A DNA stretch of 64,000 nt from NCBI RefSeq assembly GCF_029688865.1, contig NZ_JARUKV010000020.1, positions 1-64,000 of the forward strand, given 5' to 3'. Under the pieces are notes generated by a model. It ran no database searches. It was not told the DNA's origin and saw only the letters and a list, made by a program, of their open reading frames with translations. Of the stretch, positions 41,274 to 49,627 are shown one piece after another. This stretch comes from Natronococcus sp. A-GB7. GTDB lineage: Archaea > Halobacteriota > Halobacteria > Halobacteriales > Natrialbaceae. The position numbers and the translations under genes are program-made. Position 1 is the stretch's first letter. Each line of letters starts with the position of its first letter.

Positions 41274-42170
41274 TCACCCCAGCGAGGCGACGATGGCGTC
41301 GATCTCGGCCTCGTCGTCGATCAGTTCGCGCTCTTTCATCCACTCGAGTTGCGTCCCGAGATCCTCTCGGTCGGCGAGCTCCGGCACCTCGTATCGCGGC
41401 ACCGTCACCCGCTCTCGAAGGGCGTCCATGTCGATGTCCTCGAAGAGATCGGGTGCGACGCGGGCATCCTTCTCGAGCATCTCGAGGTACTCCTCGCGGA
41501 ACGCCTCCGGAGCCTCGTTGATATCCCGAACGGCCCGGCCGTAGGCCGCGACGTACGCCTTGAGCAGGTCGGAGTCGACGTCGTCGCCGCCGACGATCCC
41601 CATGTGGTTCTCGAACTCGAGGACGGGCTCGAACCCCAGCTGCTCGGCCAGCGTGGACTGGGGATCCAGCAGCGTGACGGCGTCGACCTCGCCGTCCCGT
41701 AGCGCCCGCAGTCGATCGGTCGGCATCCCGTAGTGGACGAGCGAGACGTCCTCGGGAGCGACGTGTTCCTCGAGGGCTCGCATCGCGGTGTACTCCTGGC
41801 CGGTGCGGCGGTTGACGGCGACGTCGATCCCGGCCAGATCGGTCGGCGACTCGATCGCGGTTTCCGGCCGGGTGAACACGGTGTAGGGCTGGTCGGCGAA
41901 GGTGCCGTTCGCGACGACCTCGCCGTCGCCCATCCCCCACGTTCGCTTCAGGCTCTCCCACTTGCAGACGGGGTAGAGATCGACCTCGTAGTCGCCGGTT
42001 AGCGTCTCCTCGGCGGGGATATACTTGATCTCGACGGACCCGCGGTCGCGCTCGATCAGGTCGACGTCGAGTCCCTCGGCCTCGAAGTACCCCCGTTCGA
42101 CCGCTACCCGCTGTGGCAACACGAACGAGAACGGGAGGTGAAACAGCTTGAGCGTGTTATTGTCTGCCAT
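41274..42170 (-). CDS. NMT1/THI5-like periplasmic-binding-fold protein 3 (no signal peptide), first gene of operon
   Basis: 298 residues, start MADNNTLKLFHLPFSFVLPQ at ATG 42170. The core reads RVAVERGYFEAEGLDVDLIE, then GIDVAVNRRTGQEYTAMRAL and DGEVDAVTLLDPQSTLAEQL. The arrangement is reminiscent of cytosolic decarboxylases of this fold. There is no signal peptide or lipobox. On the minus strand a TATA-like GGTTTATC lies about 30 nt before the start, indicating a leaderless transcript. It leads the unit 41274-40267-39292-38861. Confidence 0.78.
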   Translation of the reverse strand: MADNNTLKLFHLPFSFVLPQRVAVERGYFEAEGLDVDLIERDRGSVEIKYIPAEETLTGDYEVDLYPVCKWESLKRTWGMGDGEVVANGTFADQPYTVFTRPETAIESPTDLAGIDVAVNRRTGQEYTAMRALEEHVAPEDVSLVHYGMPTDRLRALRDGEVDAVTLLDPQSTLAEQLGFEPVLEFENHMGIVGGDDVDSDLLKAYVAAYGRAVRDINEAPEAFREEYLEMLEKDARVAPDLFEDIDMDALRERVTVPRYEVPELADREDLGTQLEWMKERELIDDEAEIDAIVASLG

Positions 42171-42174
42171 GCAA

Positions 42175-42245
42175 TCACAATGATCACGAATTCACTGATA
42201 AACCTTTCTCGTCAACTTTTATAAGAGGTGTTGTGGTTGTGTGTC
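42175..42245. promoter_or_regulatory. Divergent promoter between the NMT1-like operon and the cupin gene
   Basis: TTTATAAG at 42217-42224 (plus) sits 22-29 nt before the cupin ATG 42246, and GGTTTATC (minus, about 42199-42206) serves the operon starting at 42170. The two TATA boxes nearly abut, so both transcripts could be controlled from one site. AATCACAATGATCAC at 42174-42188 is an imperfect inverted repeat around TGATCA. Confidence 0.5.
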
Positions 42246-42602
42246 ATGGGTCGTGATATCATGGAAACGGTGAACACCGGTGACGCGGGTTTCGAGGAGG
42301 TCCACGATGGCGTCTACCTCGCGGACCTCGCGACGGGACGAGAGGCGAGCGTGAAGTACTGGCGCATCGATCCGGGGGCAACCCTCCCGGTTCACGAACA
42401 CGACAACGAACAGATCGGCTACATGCTCGAGGGGACGCTGGTCGCGATAGCCGACGGCGAGGAGGTACGGCTCGAGCCCGGGGACTGCTATCACTTTCGG
42501 AGCCGGGAACGTCACGGGGCCGAGAACCGATCGTCGAGCCCCGCTGTCGGAATCGGCGTTCTCGCTCCGCCGCGGGAACGGCCCGACTGGGGTGATCGGT
42601 GA
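42246..42602 (+). CDS. Single-domain cupin protein
   Basis: 118 residues. Cupin motif 1 is partly recognisable as LPVHEHDNEQIGYMLEGTLV (His, His, Glu ligands) and motif 2 as LEPGDCYHFRSRERHG (His). The metal set H-x-H...E...H is complete. A leaderless start at 42246 fits the TATA box; ATG 42261 (METVNTGDAG) is an alternative. It is divergent from the NMT1-like/VOC operon, so a regulatory or enzymatic link is likely. Function could be a sugar- or acid-binding sensor or a dioxygenase/isomerase. Confidence 0.82.
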   Translation: MGRDIMETVNTGDAGFEEVHDGVYLADLATGREASVKYWRIDPGATLPVHEHDNEQIGYMLEGTLVAIADGEEVRLEPGDCYHFRSRERHGAENRSSSPAVGIGVLAPPRERPDWGDR

Positions 42603-42684
42603 CCGTCGTCCACACCCACCGGACCGTCGCCGTCGTCCTCGAAGCCCGGTCCGAGTCGGAGCCCGTGCCGAAGCTCCCGGTAGT

Positions 42685-42831
42685 TCACCACTCGTACCGA
42701 GCGATCTCGTTCGATTCACATCGGGGACACTCGATCGTCTCCGTCGAGAACGTCGTCCCGCACCTGCGACACTCGTACAGGACGACGTCGTCGCCGTCGA
42801 GCAGTTCCCGGAGTGACTCGAGTGCGTTCAT
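42685..42831 (-). CDS. 48-residue zinc-ribbon miniprotein
   Basis: MNALESLRELLDGDDVVLYE then CRRCGTTFSTETIECPRCES, ending NEIARYEW. Two CxxC knuckles (Cys21/Cys24 and Cys35/Cys38) make a classic rubredoxin-type zinc ribbon. Start ATG 42831, stop TGA at 42685-42687. Small zinc-finger proteins of this type are abundant in haloarchaea and often regulatory. It sits nine bases behind the large repeat protein on the same strand, so it may be its downstream partner. Confidence 0.75.
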   Translation of the reverse strand: MNALESLRELLDGDDVVLYECRRCGTTFSTETIECPRCESNEIARYEW

Positions 42832-42840
42832 TCTGCGCGT

Positions 42841-45291
42841 TTACGCCGATGAGCCTTCGGGCAGGTCGTCCTCCAGTTCCGCGTCGTCTCCGAGCCCCGA
42901 TCCGGTATCTTCACCGTCGACGGATGCGTCGTCATTACCTTCCGCTTCGGGTCCCGCGCCGTCGCCCGGGGGATCGTCCGTTTCGCTCGGCGGTTCCTCG
43001 TCCGGCTCCTCGGGCTCGTCGCCGTCGGAGGTGGGATCGTCGTCGTCCTCCTCGGGTGGATCGTCCGCTTCAGTCGGTGGATCATCGTCGTCCTCGTCGA
43101 TCGGTTCCTCCTCGGTCGGTGGGTCGTCGTCGTCGGTCGGCGGCTCCTCGATCGGCTCGTCTCCGTCCTCGAGGGGATCCTCGTCCGTTTCGTCGGCGGG
43201 GGGCTCCTCGTCCGTTTCGTCGGCGGGGGGATCCTCGTCCTCTTCGACCCCGGACACCGGCACGGTTCGTTCGTCGACGTCGTCCTCGCTTTCGACCCGG
43301 ATCGCGAGCTCCCGATCGTCCTCTGCAGGCTCGGTCTCGTACTCGAAGTCGACCGTCTCCACCTCGCCGCCGGAAAGCGTCACTGACTCGGTGTCCTCGA
43401 GCGCGTCGTCGACGAAGAACTCGAGCTCCTGGGTCGCTTCCTCGTCACCGGTGTTATCGACCTCGACGACCACCGCGAGGGTCTCTCCGGCCTCGAGGGA
43501 TTCGTCGGCCTCGACGATCTCGACCGCGAATTCGGCGGGTGCGGCGTCGTCGCTCACCTCGACGGTCGCGCTCGCCTCGTCGTCGTCGGTCCGAGCCGCG
43601 ACCTCGAGGTCGCCGAGGTCGTCGTCGGTCGTCTCGTAGGCGAACTCGACGGTGTCCTCGCTTTCGGCGTCGACTTCCACCGATTCGGTCTCGATCTCCT
43701 CCCCGTCGATCTCCAGGACGACGTCCTCGGTGACCGTCTCGTCGCCGAGGTTCCGGAGCCCGACGGTCACCTCGACCTCCTCGCCGACGGTGACCGCGTC
43801 GTCGACGTCGAACGCGGCGATTTCGAGTTCGTCCGGTTCCTCGAACTCCTCCTCGTCCTCGAGTTCGTCGGGTTCCTCCGGGCGGTCCTCGGGCTCCTCG
43901 AGCTCCTCCGGATCGTCGAACCCCTCCTCGGCCGACTCGCTCGCTCGCTCCTCGAGTTCGTCCTCGTCGTCGGTCTCGGTCTCGACGGCGTGTTCTACCG
44001 TCTCCCCCGCGGTGTGAGTCGCGATCGCCTGTAGCTCCTCGTCGGAGACGGGCCGATCGCGGACGAGTTCGCCGACCGTCCGATCCGTTACTAGGGCAGC
44101 TGACCTGAGTTGCTCCGGCGTGGCATCAGCCGCGCGCGAGACGACGCCGCTCGAGGTGCCGAAGGCCATCGACTGGACCTGCCGTACGTCGACCTCCTGG
44201 ATCTGTACCGCGCCCTGTGCGGCCCCCTGGGTGGCGTACTGGACCTGCCGCACGTCGACCGTCTGGCGCTGGACGACGCCGCTGGCGGCTCCCTGAGTCG
44301 TCCCCACTGCGGCGTACTGGAGCTGTTCGACGGTCACTTCCTGATGCTGGACGACGCCCGTGAGACAACCCCACGCGGCGCCACCGGTCAGATACTGGAC
44401 CTGCTCGACGCTGACTTCCTGATACTGGAAGGCGGCCGAGATCCCACCCTGCGCGACGCCGGAGGCGACGGCCTGAACCTGTCGAACGGTCACCCGCTGG
44501 TGCTGGACGACGCCAGTGAGACAACCCTGTACGGCGCCGTCGGCGACGTACTGGATCTGCTCGACGGTCACCTCCTGGTACTGGACGATCGAACGGACGC
44601 AGCCTCGCGCGGCGCCGAACGCGGCTACCTGTACCTGTCGGACGGTTACGCGCTGTCGCTGGACGACCGCGCCGCCACAGACGCCCCTCGTCACGTACTG
44701 GAGCTGTTCGACGGTCACCTCCTGGTACTGGGAGAGCCCGCCCGCTACGGCGCCGGTTACGGCGGGTCCGATCGCCTCGACGGGCGTCGCCGTCCGGGGC
44801 TGAGCCGAGCCGCGAGCCGTCGAAAGCGTCGTCAGTAGCGCTTCGTCCCCCTCGTCCGCCTCGAGCGGTTCCGAGGGAAGCAACGCGCCCTCCGCCGCGC
44901 CGGCCGTCGCCGCCCGGATCGCGTCCGGATCCGCGTCCGGGTACCGGGCCGCCGCCTCGAGGGCGCTCTCCTCGAGTGCGGCCTCCTGTTCCGGGCTCGC
45001 TTCGACACCTTCCGCCCGTGCGGTTTCGATCCCCTCCGCGACGCCGTCCTCGATCGCGGCTACCGCGTCGGCGGGAACCGCTTCGCTTCCACCGGCTGCG
45101 TCGCTCTCGCCGGGTTCGTCGTCCGCCTGCGCGAGCGCGGACGGGAGCTGTGCGGCCGCGACCGTCCCGGCGCCCAACCGGAGTACCGTCCGTCTCCCCA
45201 CCGTCAGGGTCCGGCTGTCCGAAGGTCTCGTTCGATCCTTCGGGAGCCCGTTTCGGCGCGGCTCGCTCTCCCCGTAGTCGGTATCAGTCAT
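42841..45291 (-). CDS. Large secreted acidic protein with 26-residue repeats and CARDB-like domains
   Basis: 816 residues from ATG 45291. A Tat signal (VGRRTVLRLGAGTVAAAQL, predicted cleavage after AQA near 56) and an acidic helical segment (57-185) come first. About eight repeats of roughly 26 residues follow (188-377), each with QxQxVxVxQxQ and a Gly-rich turn. Helical acidic segments (378-465) lead to two CARDB/APHP-like beta-sandwich domains: ELEIAAFDVDDAVTVGEEVE and PAEFAVEIVEADESLEAGET. The last ~150 residues are a disordered Asp/Glu/Pro tail. No archaeosortase signal, transmembrane anchor or lipobox is visible. Likely a cell-surface or matrix protein. Codon use and acidity match the host. 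I do not recognise the repeat family. Confidence 0.82.
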   Translation of the reverse strand: MTDTDYGESEPRRNGLPKDRTRPSDSRTLTVGRRTVLRLGAGTVAAAQLPSALAQADDEPGESDAAGGSEAVPADAVAAIEDGVAEGIETARAEGVEASPEQEAALEESALEAAARYPDADPDAIRAATAGAAEGALLPSEPLEADEGDEALLTTLSTARGSAQPRTATPVEAIGPAVTGAVAGGLSQYQEVTVEQLQYVTRGVCGGAVVQRQRVTVRQVQVAAFGAARGCVRSIVQYQEVTVEQIQYVADGAVQGCLTGVVQHQRVTVRQVQAVASGVAQGGISAAFQYQEVSVEQVQYLTGGAAWGCLTGVVQHQEVTVEQLQYAAVGTTQGAASGVVQRQTVDVRQVQYATQGAAQGAVQIQEVDVRQVQSMAFGTSSGVVSRAADATPEQLRSAALVTDRTVGELVRDRPVSDEELQAIATHTAGETVEHAVETETDDEDELEERASESAEEGFDDPEELEEPEDRPEEPDELEDEEEFEEPDELEIAAFDVDDAVTVGEEVEVTVGLRNLGDETVTEDVVLEIDGEEIETESVEVDAESEDTVEFAYETTDDDLGDLEVAARTDDDEASATVEVSDDAAPAEFAVEIVEADESLEAGETLAVVVEVDNTGDEEATQELEFFVDDALEDTESVTLSGGEVETVDFEYETEPAEDDRELAIRVESEDDVDERTVPVSGVEEDEDPPADETDEEPPADETDEDPLEDGDEPIEEPPTDDDDPPTEEEPIDEDDDDPPTEADDPPEEDDDDPTSDGDEPEEPDEEPPSETDDPPGDGAGPEAEGNDDASVDGEDTGSGLGDDAELEDDLPEGSSA
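44160..44735 (-). repeat. Protein-coding tandem repeat array (about 78-bp units)
   Basis: About eight degenerate units encode variants of QYQEVTVEQLQYVTRGVCGG or QRQRVTVRQVQVAAFGAARG. Four units carry a Cys in the Gly-rich turn (GVCGG, ARGCV, VQGCL, AWGCL). Units alternate loosely between VxVEQ and VxVRQ, giving stripes of opposite charge. Confidence 0.75.
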
Positions 45292-45558
45292 CGTGATCGT
45301 TCCCGATGCGTGCTCTCGAGCGAGCGTCCCGCGGCGTTGTCTCGTCGCTTGCCGTCTGCCGCCGAGGAACCTGCCACTCGATCCACTGGGGGCCGTCCGT
45401 CCGGGTCGTGCGCTCCCTCCTTTGACAAAGCATGGCATTTGCTATCTCACAACACGCAAAAGTTGTATTCGGTGTTCCGCGAACACCCCCTGATCGAAGA
45501 ACGGGGGATATTCCGTGCGCCCTTCGCCCGGTGGCTCAGAGGGGTGCCAGCGTACGGT

Positions 45559-46347
45559 TCAGGGCATCAAGGGGTCGGCTCGGGTTCGGTAGCGGTCGTA
45601 GGTCCGCTCGGCCCACTCGCGGACTTCCTCGGCGTCGGTCTCGACGAGGGCCCGAGGAACGCCGTCGTCGTTCTCGACGCCGAGCTGGACGCCGTCCTCG
45701 AAGAGGCCGAGGTAGAACTCGACCCCGCGGTCCGCGACGTACAGGTCGCAGTTCCCGGACTCGAGCATCTCGTCGATCAGTCGCCCGTACTCCGGCTGAC
45801 TCCGAACCGTCGCCGCGATCTCGCGACCGTAGATCAGTTCGTGTCTGCTCCCGCCGTCGACGACACGGTCGCGTGCCACCGTCATCGCCGGCAGCCCGAC
45901 TGCCGGAAGCAGACATCGGAACCGATCGGCACGCTCCATTGCCTCGATGTGGCGGTTCACGGGCGCGTACGGATCGCTCGAGTCCGCGGCGACGACCGTC
46001 GCGTCCTCGAGCGCCCGGAGATCGAACTCGAGCTCGTCGTCGGGAAACCACCGCACGAACGGCCGTAGCCGTTCGACAACGTCGACCAGCGATAGCGCGG
46101 GAAGCACGTCCTCGACGACGAGCTCCCCCAGCGACGTGATCTCGCAGGTCCGTCCCGTCACCTCGATCAAGTCACGCTCCTCGAGCGCGCCGACGTTGCG
46201 CCGAACCGTCACGCGAGAGGCGTCGAACCGTTCCCGCAACTCCCGCTTCCGGAGCCGTCGCTCGTCGTACAACGTCTCGAGCAGCCGGATCCGAACGGAC
46301 GACTGCGTCAGAAAGCACATTCCGTCGACCCCCGCTGTAGTGGACAT
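45559..46347 (-). CDS. Winged-helix transcriptional regulator, haloarchaeal ArsR/MarR-like with C-terminal sensor domain
   Basis: 262 residues from ATG 46347. The N-terminal wHTH (FLTQSSVRIRLLETLYDERR, then ASRVTVRRNVGALEERDLI) is followed by a C-terminal domain with RHIEAMERADRFRCLLPAVG and DRGVEFYLGLFEDGVQLGVE, as in the common haloarchaeal/methanogen regulators with a DUF1724-type effector domain. It is upstream of the large repeat protein on the same strand (268 bp gap) and may control it. Effector unknown. Confidence 0.8.
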   Translation of the reverse strand: MSTTAGVDGMCFLTQSSVRIRLLETLYDERRLRKRELRERFDASRVTVRRNVGALEERDLIEVTGRTCEITSLGELVVEDVLPALSLVDVVERLRPFVRWFPDDELEFDLRALEDATVVAADSSDPYAPVNRHIEAMERADRFRCLLPAVGLPAMTVARDRVVDGGSRHELIYGREIAATVRSQPEYGRLIDEMLESGNCDLYVADRGVEFYLGLFEDGVQLGVENDDGVPRALVETDAEEVREWAERTYDRYRTRADPLMP

Positions 46348-46513
46348 GTATGAACTCACCCCGACACTGATAGCTTTGCCGGGAACACAGTTTACTCTAG
46401 TCAACACGATCCGAACCGAACCGGCTGAAAAATTGTTCTATCGGCGACGAGGGGACGCAATCGCTCGCGATACGGGAGCAAGTGGTGGGCCGGGTGAGTC
46501 GTACGGTGGCGCC

Positions 46514-46936
46514 TCACCCGCGGTGTGCGATTCCGACGTTGAGCGCGGAACTCGAACAGGAGAGTCCGACGATCCGCCCGGTGAACCAGAGGGTATCGCG
46601 CTGGCCCGCCGACACGAACAGCGTCTCACTCGAGGGCAACAGTCGCGGATCCTGCACGTAGCGTTCCGTGGCGACGTTGCCGGTAACGTCGAGGGTCACC
46701 TCGCCGCCGCTCCCCTCGCAGGCGCGAACGGTCATCGCGCCGGTCGACCAGTCCTCGGGCGTGAGATCCTCGTCGCCACAGCCTCGAGTCTCGACCCGAC
46801 CACCGTCCTGTTGTGCCATCGCCGTTCCGGAACCGATCGCCGTTGCCCCCGTCAGCGCGCTCAGCGCCGCGAGTACCGTTCGCCGGCGCGGCGCCGTCTC
46901 CGAACCGTCCTCCGTAGCCGAATCCGCCGTATGCAT
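46514..46936 (-). CDS. Small Tat-exported protein of unknown function
   Basis: 140 residues. Twin-arginine signal APRRRTVLAALSALTGATAI with predicted cleavage after AMA (~41). The mature part of about 100 residues is beta-rich and contains four Cys (GCGD, RACEG, LSCSS), which could form disulfides outside the cell. No domain recognised. Monocistronic. Confidence 0.6.
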   Translation of the reverse strand: MHTADSATEDGSETAPRRRTVLAALSALTGATAIGSGTAMAQQDGGRVETRGCGDEDLTPEDWSTGAMTVRACEGSGGEVTLDVTGNVATERYVQDPRLLPSSETLFVSAGQRDTLWFTGRIVGLSCSSSALNVGIAHRG

Positions 46937-47159
46937 GGCTGGATACCTCCGGCGGGTCGTACCGTCGACGTCGCCATCAAACTAACACGCGTTCGTCGAA
47001 CACCCCTCGCCGATCGAACGACCCCTGTTCGCCGGATTGCCCTTCCCGCGCGTTCGTCGGCCGTCATGCCACCCTCGCTCGAGAGCCGCCTTCGGTCGCG
47101 TTGCTGGAGGGAGCGAGCTCCGTCGAAACCGGCCACGTCAGTGGGTCCGAAATCACTGC

Positions 47160-47378
47160 TCAGTCGTCGGCGGCGGCCTCCGTCGAGTCGACGACTTCGA
47201 ACGACGTTTCGCCGCACTCACACCCCGTTCGCTGTCCGATCGGCTGGACGGTTCCGTCGGATCGCTGCTCGGAGGCGTAGGCTTTCCCGCAGGTGGTACA
47301 GATCGCTGCGACTTTCCGCGTCGTCTCCGTGTCAGCGTCCGAATCGGCCGCCATGTCGCGGCCGGAACGATCGTTCAT
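47160..47378 (-). CDS. Zinc-ribbon small protein
   Basis: 72 residues with CTTCGKAY and GCECGETSFEV (two Cys-x2-Cys/Cys-x-Cys knuckles) between acidic tails. A TATA-like CATATAAATA is found on the minus strand about 60 nt upstream of the ATG at 47378. Function unknown; DNA/RNA or protein binding is usual for this size class. Confidence 0.6.
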   Translation of the reverse strand: MNDRSGRDMAADSDADTETTRKVAAICTTCGKAYASEQRSDGTVQPIGQRTGCECGETSFEVVDSTEAAADD

Positions 47379-47455
47379 TTACTGATCCAAGACGACGCTC
47401 GTCGAAACCCACTCTGCATTGAAGTCGAGAGTATTTATATGGGGAGTGGTACACA

Positions 47456-48127
47456 TCAGTTCGCGTCGGGCAGGCCTTTCGGAGTCGAGACGGTGAGTGT
47501 GTTCCTGACGAGGTTGTCCGTCGCCCGACGCAGTCGCTGGGAGACCGAGTTCGTCGAGATGTCGAGCTCCGCGGCCAGCTCCTCGATCTGGGTCTCGCGA
47601 GGAACGTCGAAGTAGCCCATCTCCTGGGCGGTCGTGAGCACCTCCCGCTGTTCCGGCGTGAGGTCGTACCGCCGTTCCTTCGGTTCGATCCCCCGGTACA
47701 AGCGCTGGAGTTCGAACGCGTGACCCCGATCGCGAAAGTGCGCCTGAAACTCCTCGAGGACGCTCTCGTCGACGAACTTCAGCTTGAGGTACCAGCGTCC
47801 GTCCTTTGCTTCGGCCTCCTGTACGATCCCGTGCTGGTCGACGACCTCGTCGATCAGGCGCTGGAGCTCCTCGCTCCAGTGAACGTTGAAGTAGCCGATG
47901 CCGTCGGCGAGGTTGAGCGTTCGAACCCCCTCGATATCGGGATCGGCCTCGAGGGCGTGTTTTACGGCCTCGAGATCGTCGCTCCTCACCCACAGGAACG
48001 GCATCACCCACTCGCGGCTGTGGGTCGCGAGGCGTTCGATCTCGACCGTCGCGTCGGGTACGGTATCGAACGTGTGTTCCAGCGCGAACGCGTCGGCGGG
48101 AATCGTGAACTCGGCGACGACGCTCAT
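47456..48127 (-). CDS. Bat-type HTH-10 transcriptional regulator
   Basis: 223 residues from ATG 48127. The N-terminal sensor-like domain has MSVVAEFTIPADAFALEHTF. The C-terminal HTH_10 domain reads YDLTPEQREVLTTAQEMGYF, RETQIEELAAELDIS and NSVSQRLRRATDNLV. It is the bacterio-opsin-activator family, which is expanded in haloarchaea. Upstream in-frame codons (to 48310) are Cys/Arg-rich and not family-like. Targets unknown. Confidence 0.9.
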   Translation of the reverse strand: MSVVAEFTIPADAFALEHTFDTVPDATVEIERLATHSREWVMPFLWVRSDDLEAVKHALEADPDIEGVRTLNLADGIGYFNVHWSEELQRLIDEVVDQHGIVQEAEAKDGRWYLKLKFVDESVLEEFQAHFRDRGHAFELQRLYRGIEPKERRYDLTPEQREVLTTAQEMGYFDVPRETQIEELAAELDISTNSVSQRLRRATDNLVRNTLTVSTPKGLPDAN

Positions 48128-48317
48128 ACACGTTTCGTTCGGCTCGAGACACTGAAAACCGGCACCTGCGACTGCAACAACGCGTTCCGGGCCTCCGACC
48201 TCCATTGCGGTACGACTCTCAACACCACTAATTTCACAGAAGGAGCAGTAGACATACCGTCGATCAGCGACGGAAGTAAACCCGTCGCGACGGTCCGTCA
48301 CCGTTGACACGTTCGTC

Positions 48318-48800
48318 TCAGTGCTTCCGTTTTCGCTCGCGGAACTCCTGCATCTTCCGCAGCGCGGATTCGGCTTCGGACCGATTCTGCTCGAGCCGAC
48401 TCACCACCGGTTCGGGGTGATCGAGGTTCTCGGCCAACAGAACCAGCCGATCGAGCAGCGTGATCTCGATCCGCTCGTTGATCGTGCCGACCCCGATCGC
48501 GTCGAGATCGCGCAGCTCGGCGCTCTCGACCTCGCTGATGAACTCGTCTTTTTCGGCGAGCAGTCCCTCCATGATCGGACTGCCACGCTCCTCGAGGGGA
48601 AGCTCGGCCAGCTCGAAGATCTCCTCGATCCGGGTGATCTGTGCGACCGTATCCTCCCTGTGGTCGGCGAACAGCTCCCGAATCTCCTCGCTGGCGGCCG
48701 CCTCCGAGAGGTCGCCGTTCAGATCGAGGATCTCGAGTTCCGCGTGGTACAGCTTCTGTAGCTCCCGCTCGAACATGTCCGCTTCAGTTCTGATGCTCAT
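48318..48800 (-). CDS. DUF892/YciE-type ferritin-like protein
   Basis: 160 residues, all-helical. It contains the family features MFERELQKLYHAELEILD and FADHREDTVAQITRIEEIFE. The Glu/His residues in the first two helices are suited to a di-metal ferritin-like site. Members are associated with stress response, and their metal-binding role is inferred from structure. It ends 63 bp before and on the same strand as the gene at 48864, suggesting co-transcription. Confidence 0.82.
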   Translation of the reverse strand: MSIRTEADMFERELQKLYHAELEILDLNGDLSEAAASEEIRELFADHREDTVAQITRIEEIFELAELPLEERGSPIMEGLLAEKDEFISEVESAELRDLDAIGVGTINERIEITLLDRLVLLAENLDHPEPVVSRLEQNRSEAESALRKMQEFRERKRKH

Positions 48801-48863
48801 AATGGTTTCTCGCGTGGTGCGTACGGATGTCGGTCGTATAGCTCTGCTCGCCGCCGCAGTCGT

Positions 48864-49430
48864 TCACTCCGCATCGACGACCAGCTCCCTGAGACAGTCC
48901 CGCGCGGCGTCGGTGTCGACCGCCTCGCTCTCCAGCAGGAGACACAGCTCCGCCGTCGACACCTCGTTTCCCGCCCGTAACTCCTCCAGAATCGACGCGA
49001 TCGGCGCGCGGGTCGCATCGATCGAGAGCTCGAGGTCCTCGACGAGGATCTCGTCTCGCTTCCCGGCCGCGTACACGGCCTCCCGGAGGAGCCGTTCCGC
49101 CGTCGACTCGGTTCGGTCCGAGTGCGCTTCGAGCATCGCCTCCGTGATCCCCGTGTTGTACAGGATGAAGGCCAGCCCGTCCCGGAGCCCCGCCGTGAAC
49201 TCGTCGTCCTCGTCGCCGTCCGCGAGGCGCTCGAAGAGCTTCTCCCGTTCGGCCTCCTCGAGGTGCTCGAACAGGATCGTGAAATCGAGAATCGTGTTGT
49301 GGACCCGCTTGCGGATGTCGCGTCGGCGCTGGTAGCGTTGCTGTTTGGCGTGCTCACCCTCGTAGGACTTCTCCCCGGTGAGCCACCGACGATCCTCGGT
49401 CGTCAACATCGCGTTCTTTCGGTCCGTCAT
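48864..49430 (-). CDS. Conserved haloarchaeal protein of unknown function
   Basis: 188 residues. The N-terminus MLTTEDRRWLTGEKSYEGEH followed by AKQQRYQRRRDIRKRVHN recalls a domain I associate with many uncharacterised haloarchaeal proteins. The rest is helical and acidic. There is no catalytic motif. The promoter side carries CCTATAAATAGG near 49489, which could serve both this gene and the divergent transporter. It precedes the DUF892 gene on the same strand. Confidence 0.7.
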   Translation of the reverse strand: MTDRKNAMLTTEDRRWLTGEKSYEGEHAKQQRYQRRRDIRKRVHNTILDFTILFEHLEEAEREKLFERLADGDEDDEFTAGLRDGLAFILYNTGITEAMLEAHSDRTESTAERLLREAVYAAGKRDEILVEDLELSIDATRAPIASILEELRAGNEVSTAELCLLLESEAVDTDAARDCLRELVVDAE

Positions 49431-49627
49431 GGTTGCGTCGTGTTCGTTCGGCTCCGGTCCGCCAGCAATGACACTATATTCAACATACCCTATAAATAGG
49501 AATATATTTACCCGAACATCGTGACGTCATCTCATGCGTCGAGATGACACCCCGATCGGCATGAAGATTGTGCCATCCACGAGCGCAAGACGGCCGACCG
49601 CCGGCGATCGATCGACCGCCGAGAGCG

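Noticed and set aside
41269-41961. N-terminal extension of the second NMT1-like protein to 564 residues
   Set aside because: The extra 231 codons are antisense-like Arg/Gly-rich reading through the third NMT1-like gene; the family start is at 41268.
39292-42170. Calling the three NMT1-like genes an ABC uptake system
   Set aside because: None has an export signal and no permease or ATPase is nearby; retained only as a fold assignment.
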